DNA from: Helicobacter sp. MIT 05-5294
GTDB lineage: Bacteria; Campylobacterota; Campylobacteria; Campylobacterales; Helicobacteraceae
Direction: 5' to 3'
NCBI RefSeq assembly: GCF_000765675.1
Contig: NZ_JRPA02000001.1
Coordinates: forward strand, 186,001 to 250,000
Length of the DNA: 64,000 nucleotides
The position numbers were made by a program, and so were the translations under genes. Positions within the stretch are counted from its first letter, which is position 1. Each line of letters begins with the position of its first letter. The notes under the pieces are model-generated. The model was not told where the DNA came from and made no database searches. It saw only the letters and a list, made by a program, of their open reading frames with translations. This document shows, one piece after another, positions 7,566-17,112 of this stretch.

Positions 7566-9181
7566 TTTTGTTGATTGATAATTACGATTCTTTTACTTAT
7601 AACATTTATCAAGCTTTTAGCCATTTGGGCTATCCGATTAAGGTTTTGCGCCATGATAAAACAAGCCTAGAAGAGATAGAATCTCTCCGCCCGAGTTATA
7701 TTGTTTTAGGACCGGGACCTAAAAGCCCAAAGGATTCTCCGCTGAATATCCAAATCGTGCAGAGATTCAAAGGAATTTATCCGATTTTGGGAATTTGTTT
7801 GGGGCATCAAGCGATTTTGAGTGCTTTTGGAGTGGAGATTAAAAATGCCAAAAACATTGTGCATGGCAAGGTAGAACCGCTTTTGCATAACCAAAAAGGA
7901 ATCTTTCGCCATATTACACAAAAAACACCTATTGCGCGTTATCATTCTCTAGTGGGCAAACGCGAGGAGATTCCAGAGTGCTTTATCATCAGTGGAAGCA
8001 GTGAAGATGGCGAGGTAATGGCAGTAGAACACAAACAATATCATTTGGTGGGATTGCAGTTTCACCCAGAATCCATTGGCACAAAAGAGGGAGAAAAAAT
8101 GCTCCAAAACTTCCTGCATTACGCGCGTGAGCCAATCCCTATAAAAGACTATCTGAAAAAATGCCTGAAACTAGAATCCCTAAATTTCCAAGAAAGCTAT
8201 AATCTTATGGACGAACTCACAGAGGGAAATTTGACAGACGCGCAGATTGGGAGTATTCTTACAAGTTTGGAGATTAAAGGCGTAGATGAATACGAACTTG
8301 CAGGATTTGCGTCTGTGCTGAAGCAAAAGGCGGTGCGCTTTGAAACAAGCAAGAAAGAGAAGATTCTGTTTGATATGGTTGGCACAGGCGGAAGCAACGC
8401 GAAGACTTTTAATGTCTCTACGACTTGCGCTTTGTTGTTGGCAACCCTTGCTAAAAAGGAAAATTTCGGAATCATCAAGCATGGTAATCGTGCAATCACT
8501 TCTAAAAGCGGTTCGGCGGATTTGTTAAGTGCGCTTGGAATCAATCCAAATATGGAATTACAAAACGCGCAAAAAGCGTATGAAGAGTTAAATCTCACCT
8601 TTCTTTTTGCGCAGAGATTTCATTCTGCAATGCGCTTTGCTGCTCCAGCGCGTGGAAGTTTAGGGTTTAAAACCGCTTTTAATTTGATTGGTCCTTTAAG
8701 CAATCCCGCCCCTATCACGCACCAACTTATCGGCGTATTTGACAAATCCTATACCGAGATTATGGCAAAAGCTTTGGCGATTTTAGGAATCAAACGCGCA
8801 ATGGTTGTGAGTGGATTAGATGGATATGATGAGGTTTCTCTCTGTGCGCCGACACAAATCACAGAATTACGCGAGGGAAGCATTAAAACCTATATTTTTA
8901 ATCCGATTGAAGTGGGATTAAATTTTGCAAGTTATTCTATGCTAAAAGGCGGTGGAGCGGAGGAGAATGCGCAAATCACAAAGGATATTTTCAATGCCCT
9001 ACCTTCGCCTAAACTAGATTTAGTCGCGCTGAATCTAGGCGCGGCGCTTTGTGTATTGGAAAAGGTAGAATCCCTAAAAGAGGGATTCTTCTATGCAAAG
9101 AAAATCATAGAATCCAAAGAAGTGTTTGAGGTCTTAGAGAGATTCCAAAGCATTAGCAATATGCGAATAGAGAGCTTATAA
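7562..9181 (+). CDS. trpGD: Anthranilate synthase glutaminase / anthranilate phosphoribosyltransferase fusion
   Basis: Bifunctional protein of 539 residues. Residues 1-190 are a class I glutamine amidotransferase (TrpG) with nucleophile C79 in GICLGHQ and the H168/E170 pair in QFHPES. Residues about 195-539 are TrpD, which joins anthranilate and PRPP: VGTGGSNAKTFNVST (from 273) and KHGNRAITSKSGSADLL are the PRPP and anthranilate binding segments. It overlaps trpE by 4 bases and trpCF by 1 base, so the three genes are translationally coupled. The same fusion is known in Campylobacter and in enteric bacteria. Confidence 0.96.
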   Translation: MILLIDNYDSFTYNIYQAFSHLGYPIKVLRHDKTSLEEIESLRPSYIVLGPGPKSPKDSPLNIQIVQRFKGIYPILGICLGHQAILSAFGVEIKNAKNIVHGKVEPLLHNQKGIFRHITQKTPIARYHSLVGKREEIPECFIISGSSEDGEVMAVEHKQYHLVGLQFHPESIGTKEGEKMLQNFLHYAREPIPIKDYLKKCLKLESLNFQESYNLMDELTEGNLTDAQIGSILTSLEIKGVDEYELAGFASVLKQKAVRFETSKKEKILFDMVGTGGSNAKTFNVSTTCALLLATLAKKENFGIIKHGNRAITSKSGSADLLSALGINPNMELQNAQKAYEELNLTFLFAQRFHSAMRFAAPARGSLGFKTAFNLIGPLSNPAPITHQLIGVFDKSYTEIMAKALAILGIKRAMVVSGLDGYDEVSLCAPTQITELREGSIKTYIFNPIEVGLNFASYSMLKGGGAEENAQITKDIFNALPSPKLDLVALNLGAALCVLEKVESLKEGFFYAKKIIESKEVFEVLERFQSISNMRIESL

Positions 9182-10719
9182 TGGAATCCCAAAATATTGT
9201 GCCAACGATTTTAGCGGAGATTTTAGAAAAAAAGCAAAGCAAGCCTTTGCGCATAAATACGCGCACAACACCGCTAAATCCGCCGAATTTGGATTCTACC
9301 CTAATCATCGCAGAGATTAAACGCGCAAGTCCGAGTGCTGGGAATATCGGTGAAATTGCGAATCCTAAGGTGCTTGCAGAATCTTATTTACAAGGGGGCG
9401 CGGGTGCGATTTCTGTTTTGTGTGAGCAGGATTACTTTAAGGGCGATTTGGAGGATTTGAGAGAGGTTAAAGAAAGCCACAAAGAAGCGTGTGTGTTGCG
9501 CAAAGACTTCATCACAAAGCAAGAGCAAATCGCAGAATCCTATGGCTTTGGCGCAGATATGGTGCTACTCATTGCCGCGGTGTTTGTGGGTCAAAAGAAT
9601 CCCTATGGAGGATTTGGGCAGTTGCAGAGGCTTTATGAGGAATGCTTGAAGTTTGGCTTGACGCCTTTAATTGAAGTGCATAATGCGCAAGAAGTGGATT
9701 TCATCGCTCCTTTACAAGCGAAGTTTATCGGGGTAAATTCTCGCAATCTGCACACTTTTGTGATTGATAGGATTCAAGCCTATAATCTTATAGAGAAAAT
9801 CCAAGCCCAAAATCCCCAAAGCAAAGTGATTTTTGAATCCTCTCTAAATTGCGATTTTGATGGGTTTGTGGTTGGAAATTTAGGCTTTAATGGGATTTTG
9901 TGCGGAAGTTATTTGGTGCGGAATCAGACGCCAAGAGTTGCGCTTGAGAATCTAAAAAAGGCATTAGAGTGTGGAAAAAAGGATTCTAATGTGTTTTATA
10001 AAAATGCCTTTAAATTGCTAGATTTACCTTTGGGATTTGTTAAAATCTGTGGAATCACAAATGTGGAAGACGCTTTAATGTGCGCAGAATCCTTGCAGGA
10101 GTTGGCAATAAAAGGGGTGGAATGCCAAGCCAAAGAGCAAAAAATCGCTGCTTTGGGATTCATCATAGAGCCAAATTCTCCGCGCTTTGTCGCGATAGAA
10201 GAGATTAAAAGAATCACAAAAGAGTTGGAGCGATTCCCTAATATCTTAAAAGTTGTCGTATTAAAAGATGATGAAAGGCAAATGAAATCCGCATTAAAGC
10301 TTTATCGTGAGGGAATCGTAGATGCGTTACAACTGCATGGAATCACAAAGGCGGGTTGGTTTGGCGGAGTGGAGCTAAGAGGGGCGAATTTTGCCTTTTA
10401 TGAAGTGTGGAATGTAGAATCTGCGGAGGATTTAGGCGAGTTTGTCAGTCCTTTTGTGCTGTTGGATTCTAAGAGTGCTTTAGGGGGCGGAAGTGGGCGC
10501 AAGATTGATAATAAGGCGTTAGAATCCCTTATGAAAAAGGCGCAATATTTGTGCGTTGCAGGGGGCGTGGGGATAGAAAATGTGGAATCCCTAAAGAAAA
10601 TAGGCGCAAAAATGCTAGATATTAACTCTAGCATAGAATCCGAGCCTGGCAAAAAAGACTTTGCTAAACTTCAAAGCTTGATTGTGAAACTAAAAACACT
10701 TGGTGAAAGTCTTGAGTAA
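9181..10719 (+). CDS. trpCF: Indole-3-glycerol phosphate synthase / phosphoribosylanthranilate isomerase fusion
   Basis: Bifunctional 512-residue protein. The N-terminal half is TrpC: EIKRASPSAGNIGE with the catalytic Lys, VLRKDFI, and the GVNSRNL and FESSL segments. The C-terminal half, from about residue 285, is TrpF: VKICGITNVEDA with the catalytic Cys, a QLHG motif and LLDSKS(A)LGGGSG. It is the last gene of the plus-strand trp group and starts on the stop codon of trpGD. I counted 23 GAATC/GATTC words in this gene by hand, the densest sample in the window. Confidence 0.95.
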   Translation: MESQNIVPTILAEILEKKQSKPLRINTRTTPLNPPNLDSTLIIAEIKRASPSAGNIGEIANPKVLAESYLQGGAGAISVLCEQDYFKGDLEDLREVKESHKEACVLRKDFITKQEQIAESYGFGADMVLLIAAVFVGQKNPYGGFGQLQRLYEECLKFGLTPLIEVHNAQEVDFIAPLQAKFIGVNSRNLHTFVIDRIQAYNLIEKIQAQNPQSKVIFESSLNCDFDGFVVGNLGFNGILCGSYLVRNQTPRVALENLKKALECGKKDSNVFYKNAFKLLDLPLGFVKICGITNVEDALMCAESLQELAIKGVECQAKEQKIAALGFIIEPNSPRFVAIEEIKRITKELERFPNILKVVVLKDDERQMKSALKLYREGIVDALQLHGITKAGWFGGVELRGANFAFYEVWNVESAEDLGEFVSPFVLLDSKSALGGGSGRKIDNKALESLMKKAQYLCVAGGVGIENVESLKKIGAKMLDINSSIESEPGKKDFAKLQSLIVKLKTLGESLE

Positions 10720-11070
10720 GGGCTAGAATGAGGCTTGTCGCAAGTTTTGTGTTTGGGATTCCACATTGTGCCTTGTATTTTTGAGCTACCATTGCGAGAA
10801 ATGAAGCGACAAAATAATCCATAATCTTAGTAAAGGGATTCTGCTATGGAATCCCAAAAACATAAATATGATAAAAGATAAGATTTTATAATGGAATCTT
10901 GTTTGAAATGTAGAATTAAAAGCCCCATTAAGAGCTTCAAAGAATATGTGAGAATCAAATAACTAACTTGTAAATTTTGCTATGACGCTTGATAGGTAAG
11001 AAAGATAAATTAGGAATCTCCAAGGATTTATCTATCGCTAAGAGTTTGTAGTTTTTGTAAAGTTTAGAAT
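10720..11070. repeat. Intergenic gap with a degenerate repeat copy (4) and a hairpin
   Basis: Between convergent trpCF and the thiE-like gene. ACCATTGCGAGAAATGAAGCG near 10790 followed by AATCCATAATC is a decayed copy of the dispersed repeat. GGGATTC-TGCTATG-GAATCCC at 10837-10857 is a perfect 7-bp stem that could serve convergent transcripts. The remaining 200 bases are A/T-rich and show no credible gene. Confidence 0.5.
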
Positions 11071-11652
11071 CTAGCTTAAAAAATACCGAATAGAGGCGAA
11101 GTTTTGGATTTTGGTTTGGGCGAGTTGTTGGAGTTGTTGTTGGCTGATGATTCCGCCAAGAGCGAAAATTTCCGCCAAAAAGTCTTTGGGGTTTAGTGTT
11201 TTTAAAAAATCAATCCCTAGTGGAATCCCTTTGTTAGGCGTTTGGAAAATCGGGCTAATCGTGATTCCATTTGCGCCTTGTTTATCTGCTTCCCGCATTT
11301 CTTGTAAGTTGTGTGCGCTAAAAAACACAAAAGGCAATTTAGTCTTTGCAAGTGGAATCTGCCACATTTGCGAACTATTGCAATGCACACCATCAAATCC
11401 AAATTGGATAGCCAAATCCAAATTAGAGTTTAATAAGCTAGGGATTTTGTGCTTTTGATTGAGTTTTAAAAACACTTCTATGAGGGCGGGGTTGAAATGA
11501 CAAGCTTTATCGCGATAAGCGGCGAAATGTATAGGGTGGGATTCTATGATTTTGAGATAAAAATCATAGAATTTTAGAGAAGTTGTGGGGTAGAGTGTTG
11601 GCTCTGTGATAAGGTAAGCCTTAATGGGCTTCCTCACTCTCCAAAACAGCAC
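11071..11652 (-). CDS. Thiamine phosphate synthase / TenI-like protein
   Basis: 193 residues at most. ThiE/TenI-type TIM barrel: YLITEPTLY at the N terminus, [29 protein letters not shown], then [11 protein letters not shown] and ALGGI, which correspond to the phosphate-binding loops of ThiE (SPIF.T..K and GGI). ThiE joins the thiazole and pyrimidine moieties of thiamine; TenI relatives aromatise the thiazole. The sequence alone does not settle which this is. The open frame begins at a GTG inside the end of atpB, a 32-base overlap, with no good Shine-Dalgarno; another GTG at 11637 is equally possible, so the start is uncertain. Confidence 0.75.
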   Translation of the reverse strand: MLFWRVRKPIKAYLITEPTLYPTTSLKFYDFYLKIIESHPIHFAAYRDKACHFNPALIEVFLKLNQKHKIPSLLNSNLDLAIQFGFDGVHCNSSQMWQIPLAKTKLPFVFFSAHNLQEMREADKQGANGITISPIFQTPNKGIPLGIDFLKTLNPKDFLAEIFALGGIISQQQLQQLAQTKIQNFASIRYFLS

Positions 11653-12304
11653 CTGCTAGGAACACATAGGTTAGAATCATAAAGATAAAAGCTTGTAAGA
11701 ATGCCATAAAAGTCAAAACCAAATAAGCAGGGAGCGGAGCAACCCAAGGAGCAAGCATTAACATAACAAGCAAGAACATATCATCGCCCTTGATATTTCC
11801 AAAAAGACGGAAAGAAAGCGAAACTAATCTTGAGCAGTGAGAGATGATTTCAATCGGGAACATCAAAGGTGCAAGTGCCTTGACAGGTCCCGCGAAGTGT
11901 GCGAAGTATTTTACAACCCCAAAGGTGCGAATCCCTTCAAAGTTATAAAACACAAAAACTACGATTGCCAAAGTGAGCGTGAAGCTAAGGCTAGAAGAGG
12001 GTGCTTCAAAGCCCGGAATAATTCCGATTGCATTGGCTAAGAAAATGAAAATCGCAAGAGTCGCGGTAAATGGCAAATAATGACGCGCTTTTTCTTCGCC
12101 GATTACATCTTTTGCCATAGAGATGATTCCACCCAAAAGTGCTTCAAAGACATTCTGCATTGTCCCGGGGACGACTTGTAGTTTTGAGGTTGCAAGTTTG
12201 GCTAAAACAAGCGCAATGATAGCGATTAAAATCGTGTGGAATGCGATAATAAAGTCGTGGTCGTGGTTAAATAAACCCACAAAAGTAAATAATCTTCCGT
12301 CCAT
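11621..12304 (-). CDS. atpB: ATP synthase F0 subunit a
   Basis: Membrane half-channel subunit of the F1F0 ATP synthase. 227 residues with five to six hydrophobic segments; the essential arginine is R166 in [13 protein letters not shown], and the C-terminal helix has the Gln-containing [14 protein letters not shown] segment. AAGGAG sits 6 bases before the ATG. As in other Campylobacterota it is encoded away from the main F1 genes; the c-subunit gene is also in this window, at 54182. It probably has its own promoter. Confidence 0.96.
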   Translation of the reverse strand: MDGRLFTFVGLFNHDHDFIIAFHTILIAIIALVLAKLATSKLQVVPGTMQNVFEALLGGIISMAKDVIGEEKARHYLPFTATLAIFIFLANAIGIIPGFEAPSSSLSFTLTLAIVVFVFYNFEGIRTFGVVKYFAHFAGPVKALAPLMFPIEIISHCSRLVSLSFRLFGNIKGDDMFLLVMLMLAPWVAPLPAYLVLTFMAFLQAFIFMILTYVFLAGAVLESEEAH

Positions 12305-12331
12305 TTAAAACTCCTTCTATGTAAGATGGTA

Positions 12332-12337
12332 ATTATG
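12332..12337 (-). promoter_or_regulatory. -10 box for atpB
   Basis: CATAAT on the minus strand, preceded by TTTTTGG and a long A/T-rich stretch, about 28 bases before the atpB start. Confidence 0.4.
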
Positions 12338-12360
12338 CCAAAAATAAATTTAATAAAAAA

Positions 12361-12909
12361 TTAACCTTTTTTTAGAACGAGGGTTTTAAGTAAAATATCG
12401 TGCAAGGCTTTTTTGTCTTTGCGCCATAGAGGCATAAAGATTCCCGCAATACTCGCGCCAGAAACCAAGAAAACAAAGAATCGCAAAAGCGCAAAAAGAA
12501 ATGTTACATTTTTTCCATTTTCTCGCACAATCCACAGGCTATAAGCTTTTTTGCCCGGCGTTTGTCCGCTTTTGGCGATAAAAACCGCCGCAATGATTCC
12601 ATAGAGCAAGATGGCTACACTCGGTGCCCAAGGGGATTCCCATAGGGCTTCTTTGCTCCCTAAAACGCCATAAGTGATGAGATACATAATGGGCAAATAA
12701 ATCATAAAAGTATCAATGATTTGCGCCTTACCACGCTCCAAAAATCCTGCAATTTGCAAAGGAATCCTTTGTGTGGAATCTGATTTGTGCGCGAGTTCTT
12801 GCAAGAGTTTATCGGGTAATTTTTGGGGTAATTTGTCGTGAAAGTTTTGTTGTTTGTTGTTGGAATGCGTCGGAGATTGTGGATTTTGTTTGACTTTCCT
12901 CCAACGCAT
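12361..12909 (-). CDS. RDD family membrane protein
   Basis: 182 residues. The first 55 are hydrophilic and Gln/Asn/Lys-rich. The RDD domain follows, with ERGKAQIIDTFMIY (the Arg-x-x-Ala-x-x-(I)-Asp signature) and GQTPGKKAYSLWIV, and about four hydrophobic segments. The role of RDD proteins is mostly unknown; transport has been proposed for some. It lies directly downstream of pyrE on the same strand (20 bases), so it is probably cotranscribed with it. Confidence 0.85.
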   Translation of the reverse strand: MRWRKVKQNPQSPTHSNNKQQNFHDKLPQKLPDKLLQELAHKSDSTQRIPLQIAGFLERGKAQIIDTFMIYLPIMYLITYGVLGSKEALWESPWAPSVAILLYGIIAAVFIAKSGQTPGKKAYSLWIVRENGKNVTFLFALLRFFVFLVSGASIAGIFMPLWRKDKKALHDILLKTLVLKKG

Positions 12910-12929
12910 TTTAAATCCTAGAATTATGT

Positions 12930-13541
12930 CTAATTACCGCGACTTCCGGGTTTGATTGCAGTGCTTCCTTGTTGACACAAAGGGCAGTTTGTCGCTTCAT
13001 AGGTTTCAAAAACAAAATCTTCTAGTGCGAAGAGTGGCAGATTTGGATTAAGTTTGCATTCTTTGGCTTCAAAGTGATTGGGGCTTTGGTAGCGGTTGCA
13101 GATTCCACGATTTGCCAAAGCAGCGTATCCAACGACTTTTGCGCCAAGTTTTTCTACGATTTGTGCGGATTCCATCGCAGAACCACCCGTGGTGATAATA
13201 TCCTCACAAACAAGAATCTTCTCGCCCTCTTTGACTTTAAATCCGCGCCTTAGGCACATCGCACCATTGACGCGCTCGGTAAAGATAAACCGCACTCCAA
13301 GTGCGCGTGCAAGCTCATATCCAGCCAAAATACCGCCCAAAGCAGGAGAGCAAACACAATCTACCTGCATTGCGGAATCCCTGATAATTTGTGCAAGAGC
13401 CTTTGCCAACTCTTCTGCGATTTTTGGATTCTCTAGCACTTTTGCGGATTGGAGATAAAAGGGCGAATGTCTCCCGCTACTTAGCAAAAAATGTCCTTCT
13501 AAAAGCGCGTTAGCGTTTTTGTAGATTTGTGTGATATTCAT
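12930..13541 (-). CDS. pyrE: Orotate phosphoribosyltransferase
   Basis: Makes orotidine 5'-phosphate from orotate and PRPP in pyrimidine synthesis. 203 residues. The PRPP-binding motif [14 protein letters not shown] is intact, and the flexible-loop region precedes it. The C terminus carries CPLCQQGS and IKPGSRGN, an extension found in PyrE of Campylobacterota and some other groups. It belongs to the minus-strand run secG-frr-pyrE, an order I also recall from H. pylori. Confidence 0.95.
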   Translation of the reverse strand: MNITQIYKNANALLEGHFLLSSGRHSPFYLQSAKVLENPKIAEELAKALAQIIRDSAMQVDCVCSPALGGILAGYELARALGVRFIFTERVNGAMCLRRGFKVKEGEKILVCEDIITTGGSAMESAQIVEKLGAKVVGYAALANRGICNRYQSPNHFEAKECKLNPNLPLFALEDFVFETYEATNCPLCQQGSTAIKPGSRGN

Positions 13542-13616
13542 TTTGTTTCCTTGAGATTGGCGTTTAAGGCTTATTTGGATTAAAAAACCCTAAAGAATCT
13601 AAAAGCCTAGATTTCT

Positions 13617-14177
13617 TTAGATTTTTAGCAATTCCTCTTCTTTATGCTTGACAAGCTCATCAATCTTTTTAACCGCATCGTCGGTGAATTTTTGAATCTC
13701 ATCTTGCCCTTTTTTGGATTCGTCTTCGCTGATTGCTTTGTCTTTTTCTAGTTTTTTGACTTTGTCGTTGGAATCTTTGCGGATATTGCGAATCGCAACT
13801 TTTGTTTTCTCGCCGATATTTTTCGCTTCTTTTGCGATTTCTTTGCGTTGCTCACTTGTCATTGGCGGGAAGAAAAGCTTGATTGTTTCGCCATCATTGT
13901 TAGGATTGACGCCGATATTTGCTTCTTGTATTGCGCGTTCAATATCTTTGAGCAGGGTTTTTTCCCAAGGAGTAATCACAATCGTGCTTGCATCTTGTGC
14001 AATCACAGAACCCACTTGATTTAGAGGGGTTGGCGTATCATAATAATCAATGCGAATGTGGTCTAAAATCGCAATAGAGACTTTGCCACTACGCAAAGTG
14101 CCAAACTCTTTTTTCATTGCTTCAATACTTTTGCCCATTGTTTCTTTGGTGTGTTGGTAAATCGTTTGTAAATCCAT
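13617..14177 (-). CDS. frr: Ribosome recycling factor
   Basis: Splits post-termination ribosomes together with EF-G. 186 residues, the standard length. Typical blocks: [19 protein letters not shown] at the N terminus, [17 protein letters not shown], and RKEIAKEAK followed by the long C-terminal helix. AAAGGA is placed well before the ATG. It follows secG by 9 bases. Confidence 0.97.
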   Translation of the reverse strand: MDLQTIYQHTKETMGKSIEAMKKEFGTLRSGKVSIAILDHIRIDYYDTPTPLNQVGSVIAQDASTIVITPWEKTLLKDIERAIQEANIGVNPNNDGETIKLFFPPMTSEQRKEIAKEAKNIGEKTKVAIRNIRKDSNDKVKKLEKDKAISEDESKKGQDEIQKFTDDAVKKIDELVKHKEEELLKI

Positions 14178-14186
14178 AAGATTCCT

Positions 14187-14534
14187 TTAGTTAGATTCTG
14201 TATTAGGCGCGACAGGAGCCGCAGGTGCGTTAGGGGCTGCGGAATCCTGCGGTAAAGTCGGTGTAGGGATAGCGGGAATTGTCGCTTCATCAAGGATAGA
14301 TTTCTTAGAATCCTGAACATAAAGATAGCTTAATGCAATCGTATTGACAACAAACAATAATCCAAGCCCAAAAGTGAGTTTTGCCAAAAATCCCGCAGGA
14401 CCTTTTGCCCCAAATAAGCTTTCATTACTTCCGCTATATGCGCCAAGACCGATGCTTGAACTTTTTTGCAACAAGACAATTGCAGTGATTAGGATTGCCA
14501 ATACAAACTGCAATATTAATAAAATTCCACTCAT
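14187..14534 (-). CDS. secG: Preprotein translocase subunit SecG
   Basis: Accessory subunit of the SecYEG channel. 115 residues: a hydrophobic first segment (LLILQFVLAILITAIVLLQ), the conserved LQKSSSIGLGAYSGSNESLFGAKG-type linker (residues about 22-47), a second hydrophobic segment (LTFGLGLLFVVNTIALSYLY), and a Pro/Ala-rich hydrophilic tail usual in Helicobacter SecG. Confidence 0.95.
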   Translation of the reverse strand: MSGILLILQFVLAILITAIVLLQKSSSIGLGAYSGSNESLFGAKGPAGFLAKLTFGLGLLFVVNTIALSYLYVQDSKKSILDEATIPAIPTPTLPQDSAAPNAPAAPVAPNTESN

Positions 14535-14609
14535 ACTCTTCCTTTAAGCCTCTTAAATCTCAAAAATTCCGCGCATTTTAGCGCAACTTATCTAATACCT
14601 TGCTTTAAA

Positions 14610-16151
14610 TTAGCAAATCGTTTTATTGACGATAAGCTCACGCATAGATAAATAGCTATTAAGCGCACCGATATAGGCTTTCGCTGTGGCTTGCATTGTG
14701 TCTAAATGTAATCCATGCCCAATCACTGCTGGTTTTTCAGGGTCAAACTCTACTTTGACCACGACTTTTGCAAGTGCGTCTTTGCCCTCACTGACAGCTT
14801 CTACCTTGTAATCTTTCAAAACTCCATTATGCCCGCTAATGCGATCAATCGTCTTAAGAATCGCATCTACACTTCCATTGCCAATAGACGCGTCTATTTT
14901 GGTCGCACCATCTCTTTGGATAGAGATTGCAGCATAAGGCAAACCTTTGGAACAACTGCTAATTTGCAAACTTAAAAGTTCAAAGATTTGTGGAATCTTT
15001 GTGGATTCTTCTGTCATAATGGAGCGAATATCCTCATCATAAACTTCTTTTTTGTGGTCGCATAGGATTTTGAATCTTTCAAACGCCTTGTCTAAAGATT
15101 CTTGTGAAATCTCACCAAATCCCATGCTTGTAAGTTTGTCTTTAAATGCCGCGCGTCCGCTGTGTTTGCCAAGCACTAAGCCGTTGTTTTCGGGAATCCC
15201 AATATCGCTTGCACGCATAATTTCATAAGTTTCACGATTTTTTAACATTCCATCTTGGTGGATTCCGCTTTCGTGCGCAAAGGCATTTTTGCCTACAATT
15301 GCTTTGTTGGGTTGTGGGCGGATTCCTGTAATATCAGAGACAAGTTTGCTGCAAGCATAAATTTCTTTAGTATTAATGCGTGTATCTAAATCTCCAAAAA
15401 CATCTTTACGAGTTTTTAAAATCATTACAACTTCTTCTAATGCAGTATTTCCTGCGCGTTCTCCTAAACCATTAATGGTGCATTCAAGTTGCCTTGCGCC
15501 ATTTTGGATTCCGGCAATAGAGTTTGCTACAGCAAGTCCTAAGTCATTATGGCAATGCACCGAAAGGACGATAGAATCTCCCACGAAAGATTTGATTTCT
15601 TTCACCATTGCGCCTAATTCTTGGGGCAATCTATAACCCACGGTGTCCGGGAGATTGAGCGTTTTTGCTCCCGCTTCAACCACTGCATGTGCGATTTCTT
15701 TTAAGAATCCAAAATCACTCCGACTTGCGTCCTCGCAGCTAAACTCTACATCTTCGCATAAACTCCTTGCTAAACTTACCGCTTCTACTGCGCGTTTAAT
15801 GACTTCATCAGGCTGCATTTTGAGCTTAAACTCCATATGAATAGGGCTTGTGGCAATAAATGTATGAATGCGTTTGAACTTAGCTTTTTCTAATGCCTTT
15901 GCCGCGCTTTCAATATCCTTTGGCACAGCTCTTGCCAAAGAACAAATCGTGCTATTGCTGACTGCTTCAGAGATTCTACTAATGGCTTCAAAATCTCCCG
16001 GACTTGCCGCAGCGAATCCCGCTTCAATAATATCCACCCCTAAACGCTCTAAAGCTAAAGCGAGTTTGATTTTTTCTTCTGTATTCATAGAAGCACCGGG
16101 GCTTTGCTCACCATCTCTTAAAGTCGTATCAAAAATCTTAATCATTTCCAT
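14610..16151 (-). CDS. leuA: 2-isopropylmalate synthase
   Basis: Condenses 2-oxoisovalerate with acetyl-CoA, the first committed step to leucine. 513 residues, full length with the C-terminal regulatory domain. Catalytic motifs: [16 protein letters not shown] near the N terminus, LPDTVGY, and the metal-binding HCHNDLGLA and NGLGERAGN. The ATG at 16151 has AAAGGA six bases upstream. A Leu-rich short frame with its own ribosome site (16200-16280) precedes it, suggesting control by leucine. H. pylori lacks leucine synthesis, so this separates the organism from it. Confidence 0.96.
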   Translation of the reverse strand: MEMIKIFDTTLRDGEQSPGASMNTEEKIKLALALERLGVDIIEAGFAAASPGDFEAISRISEAVSNSTICSLARAVPKDIESAAKALEKAKFKRIHTFIATSPIHMEFKLKMQPDEVIKRAVEAVSLARSLCEDVEFSCEDASRSDFGFLKEIAHAVVEAGAKTLNLPDTVGYRLPQELGAMVKEIKSFVGDSIVLSVHCHNDLGLAVANSIAGIQNGARQLECTINGLGERAGNTALEEVVMILKTRKDVFGDLDTRINTKEIYACSKLVSDITGIRPQPNKAIVGKNAFAHESGIHQDGMLKNRETYEIMRASDIGIPENNGLVLGKHSGRAAFKDKLTSMGFGEISQESLDKAFERFKILCDHKKEVYDEDIRSIMTEESTKIPQIFELLSLQISSCSKGLPYAAISIQRDGATKIDASIGNGSVDAILKTIDRISGHNGVLKDYKVEAVSEGKDALAKVVVKVEFDPEKPAVIGHGLHLDTMQATAKAYIGALNSYLSMRELIVNKTIC

Positions 16152-16199
16152 TAAAAATCCTTTATAAAATATTTTGGTTTGAGTTGAGTAACATAAGCC

Positions 16200-16280
16200 T
16201 TAGAATCCCAGAGGCAAAAGCATAGAAAGCGTCAAGAGATTCCTTTGAAAATGAATATGAAAATAAAAACGCATATACAT
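16200..16280 (-). CDS. Putative leucine-rich leader peptide of leuA
   Basis: A 26-codon frame lies between pssA and leuA, opened by AAGGA-ATAACA-ATG; the AAGGA overlaps the end of pssA. Its last twelve residues are LLTLSMLLPLGF, six of them leucine (codons CTC, TTG, CTT, CTT, TTG, CTG). The stop is 48 bases before leuA. This is the pattern of amino-acid leader peptides that sense charged tRNA-Leu. Within the frame GGAATC can pair with GATTCT and GCCT with AGGC, but I see no clear terminator, so control may act on leuA translation instead. Function is inference. Confidence 0.55.
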   Translation of the reverse strand: MYMRFYFHIHFQRNLLTLSMLLPLGF

Positions 16281-16282
16281 TG

Positions 16283-17032
16283 TTATTCCTTAGAATCTTT
16301 GGAATCTTTACTAAGATGTCTTATGCAAATATAATAAGTCGCACGCGCCGGACCAAAGCAGACATACAAGCTAATCAAAGTAGTAATGGAATAAATGGGA
16401 TAAAGATAAAGAATCGCTAAGGCAATCATCAAAAGAACAATCACTTTGCCGAAGCTAAACTTTTCAAAACTCATTTTCTTAAAGCTTGGATAGCGCACAT
16501 TGCTCACCATTAAAATCGCCACAACGAGACTTACAAACATTAAAGGAAGCAAGAAAATGCTTTCGGAATATTGCGGATATTGTTTGCTAAGCTCCATTTC
16601 AAAAAGCAACCAACTTACGACAAAAACAGCGGCAGCAGGGATTGGAAGTCCGATGAAAACATTGGGTTCGTTGTTGTTAGTGGTTACATTAAATCGTGCT
16701 AAACGAATCGCGCCAAACACAACATACAATCCAGCCACGACCACGCCGAATTTGCCATAATGGAATCCCCCATAAAAAAACAAAATCATTGCAGGAGCGA
16801 CGCCAAAGGCAACAACATCGGCTAAAGAATCAAACTCTACGCCAAACTTGCTTGTCGTGCCTGTTAATCGCGCAATGCGTCCATCTAAGCCATCAAAGAT
16901 AAGACTCATAAGCACGAGCCAACAAGCTAATTCAAAGCGTCCGACAAAAGCATAGGAAACCGCCAAGATTCCAATATAGATACTCGCCCCTGTGAAGAGG
17001 TTTGGTAAGATATACAATGGATCAATTTTCAT
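16283..17032 (-). CDS. pssA: CDP-diacylglycerol-serine O-phosphatidyltransferase
   Basis: Inner-membrane enzyme making phosphatidylserine. 249 residues with several membrane helices. The CDP-alcohol phosphatidyltransferase signature D-G-x2-(D)-G-R-x-A-R-x8-G-x3-D-x3-D is seen in DGLDGRIARLTG and EFDSLAD. It neighbours the Psd-like gene upstream; the same order (ftsH, HP1070, pssA) is recalled from H. pylori. Confidence 0.93.
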   Translation of the reverse strand: MKIDPLYILPNLFTGASIYIGILAVSYAFVGRFELACWLVLMSLIFDGLDGRIARLTGTTSKFGVEFDSLADVVAFGVAPAMILFFYGGFHYGKFGVVVAGLYVVFGAIRLARFNVTTNNNEPNVFIGLPIPAAAVFVVSWLLFEMELSKQYPQYSESIFLLPLMFVSLVVAILMVSNVRYPSFKKMSFEKFSFGKVIVLLMIALAILYLYPIYSITTLISLYVCFGPARATYYICIRHLSKDSKDSKE

Positions 17033-17112
17033 TTATTTTTATTCCTTAAAACCCTTGAAATCGGTTATTCTATCATTATACAAATTTATTTTTTAAATTT
17101 TCATCAGAATCT

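Noticed and set aside
10891-10962. 23-codon frame MESCLKCRIKSPIKSFKEY with a CxxC-like pair
   Set aside because: No ribosome site and chance length in an A/T-rich gap.
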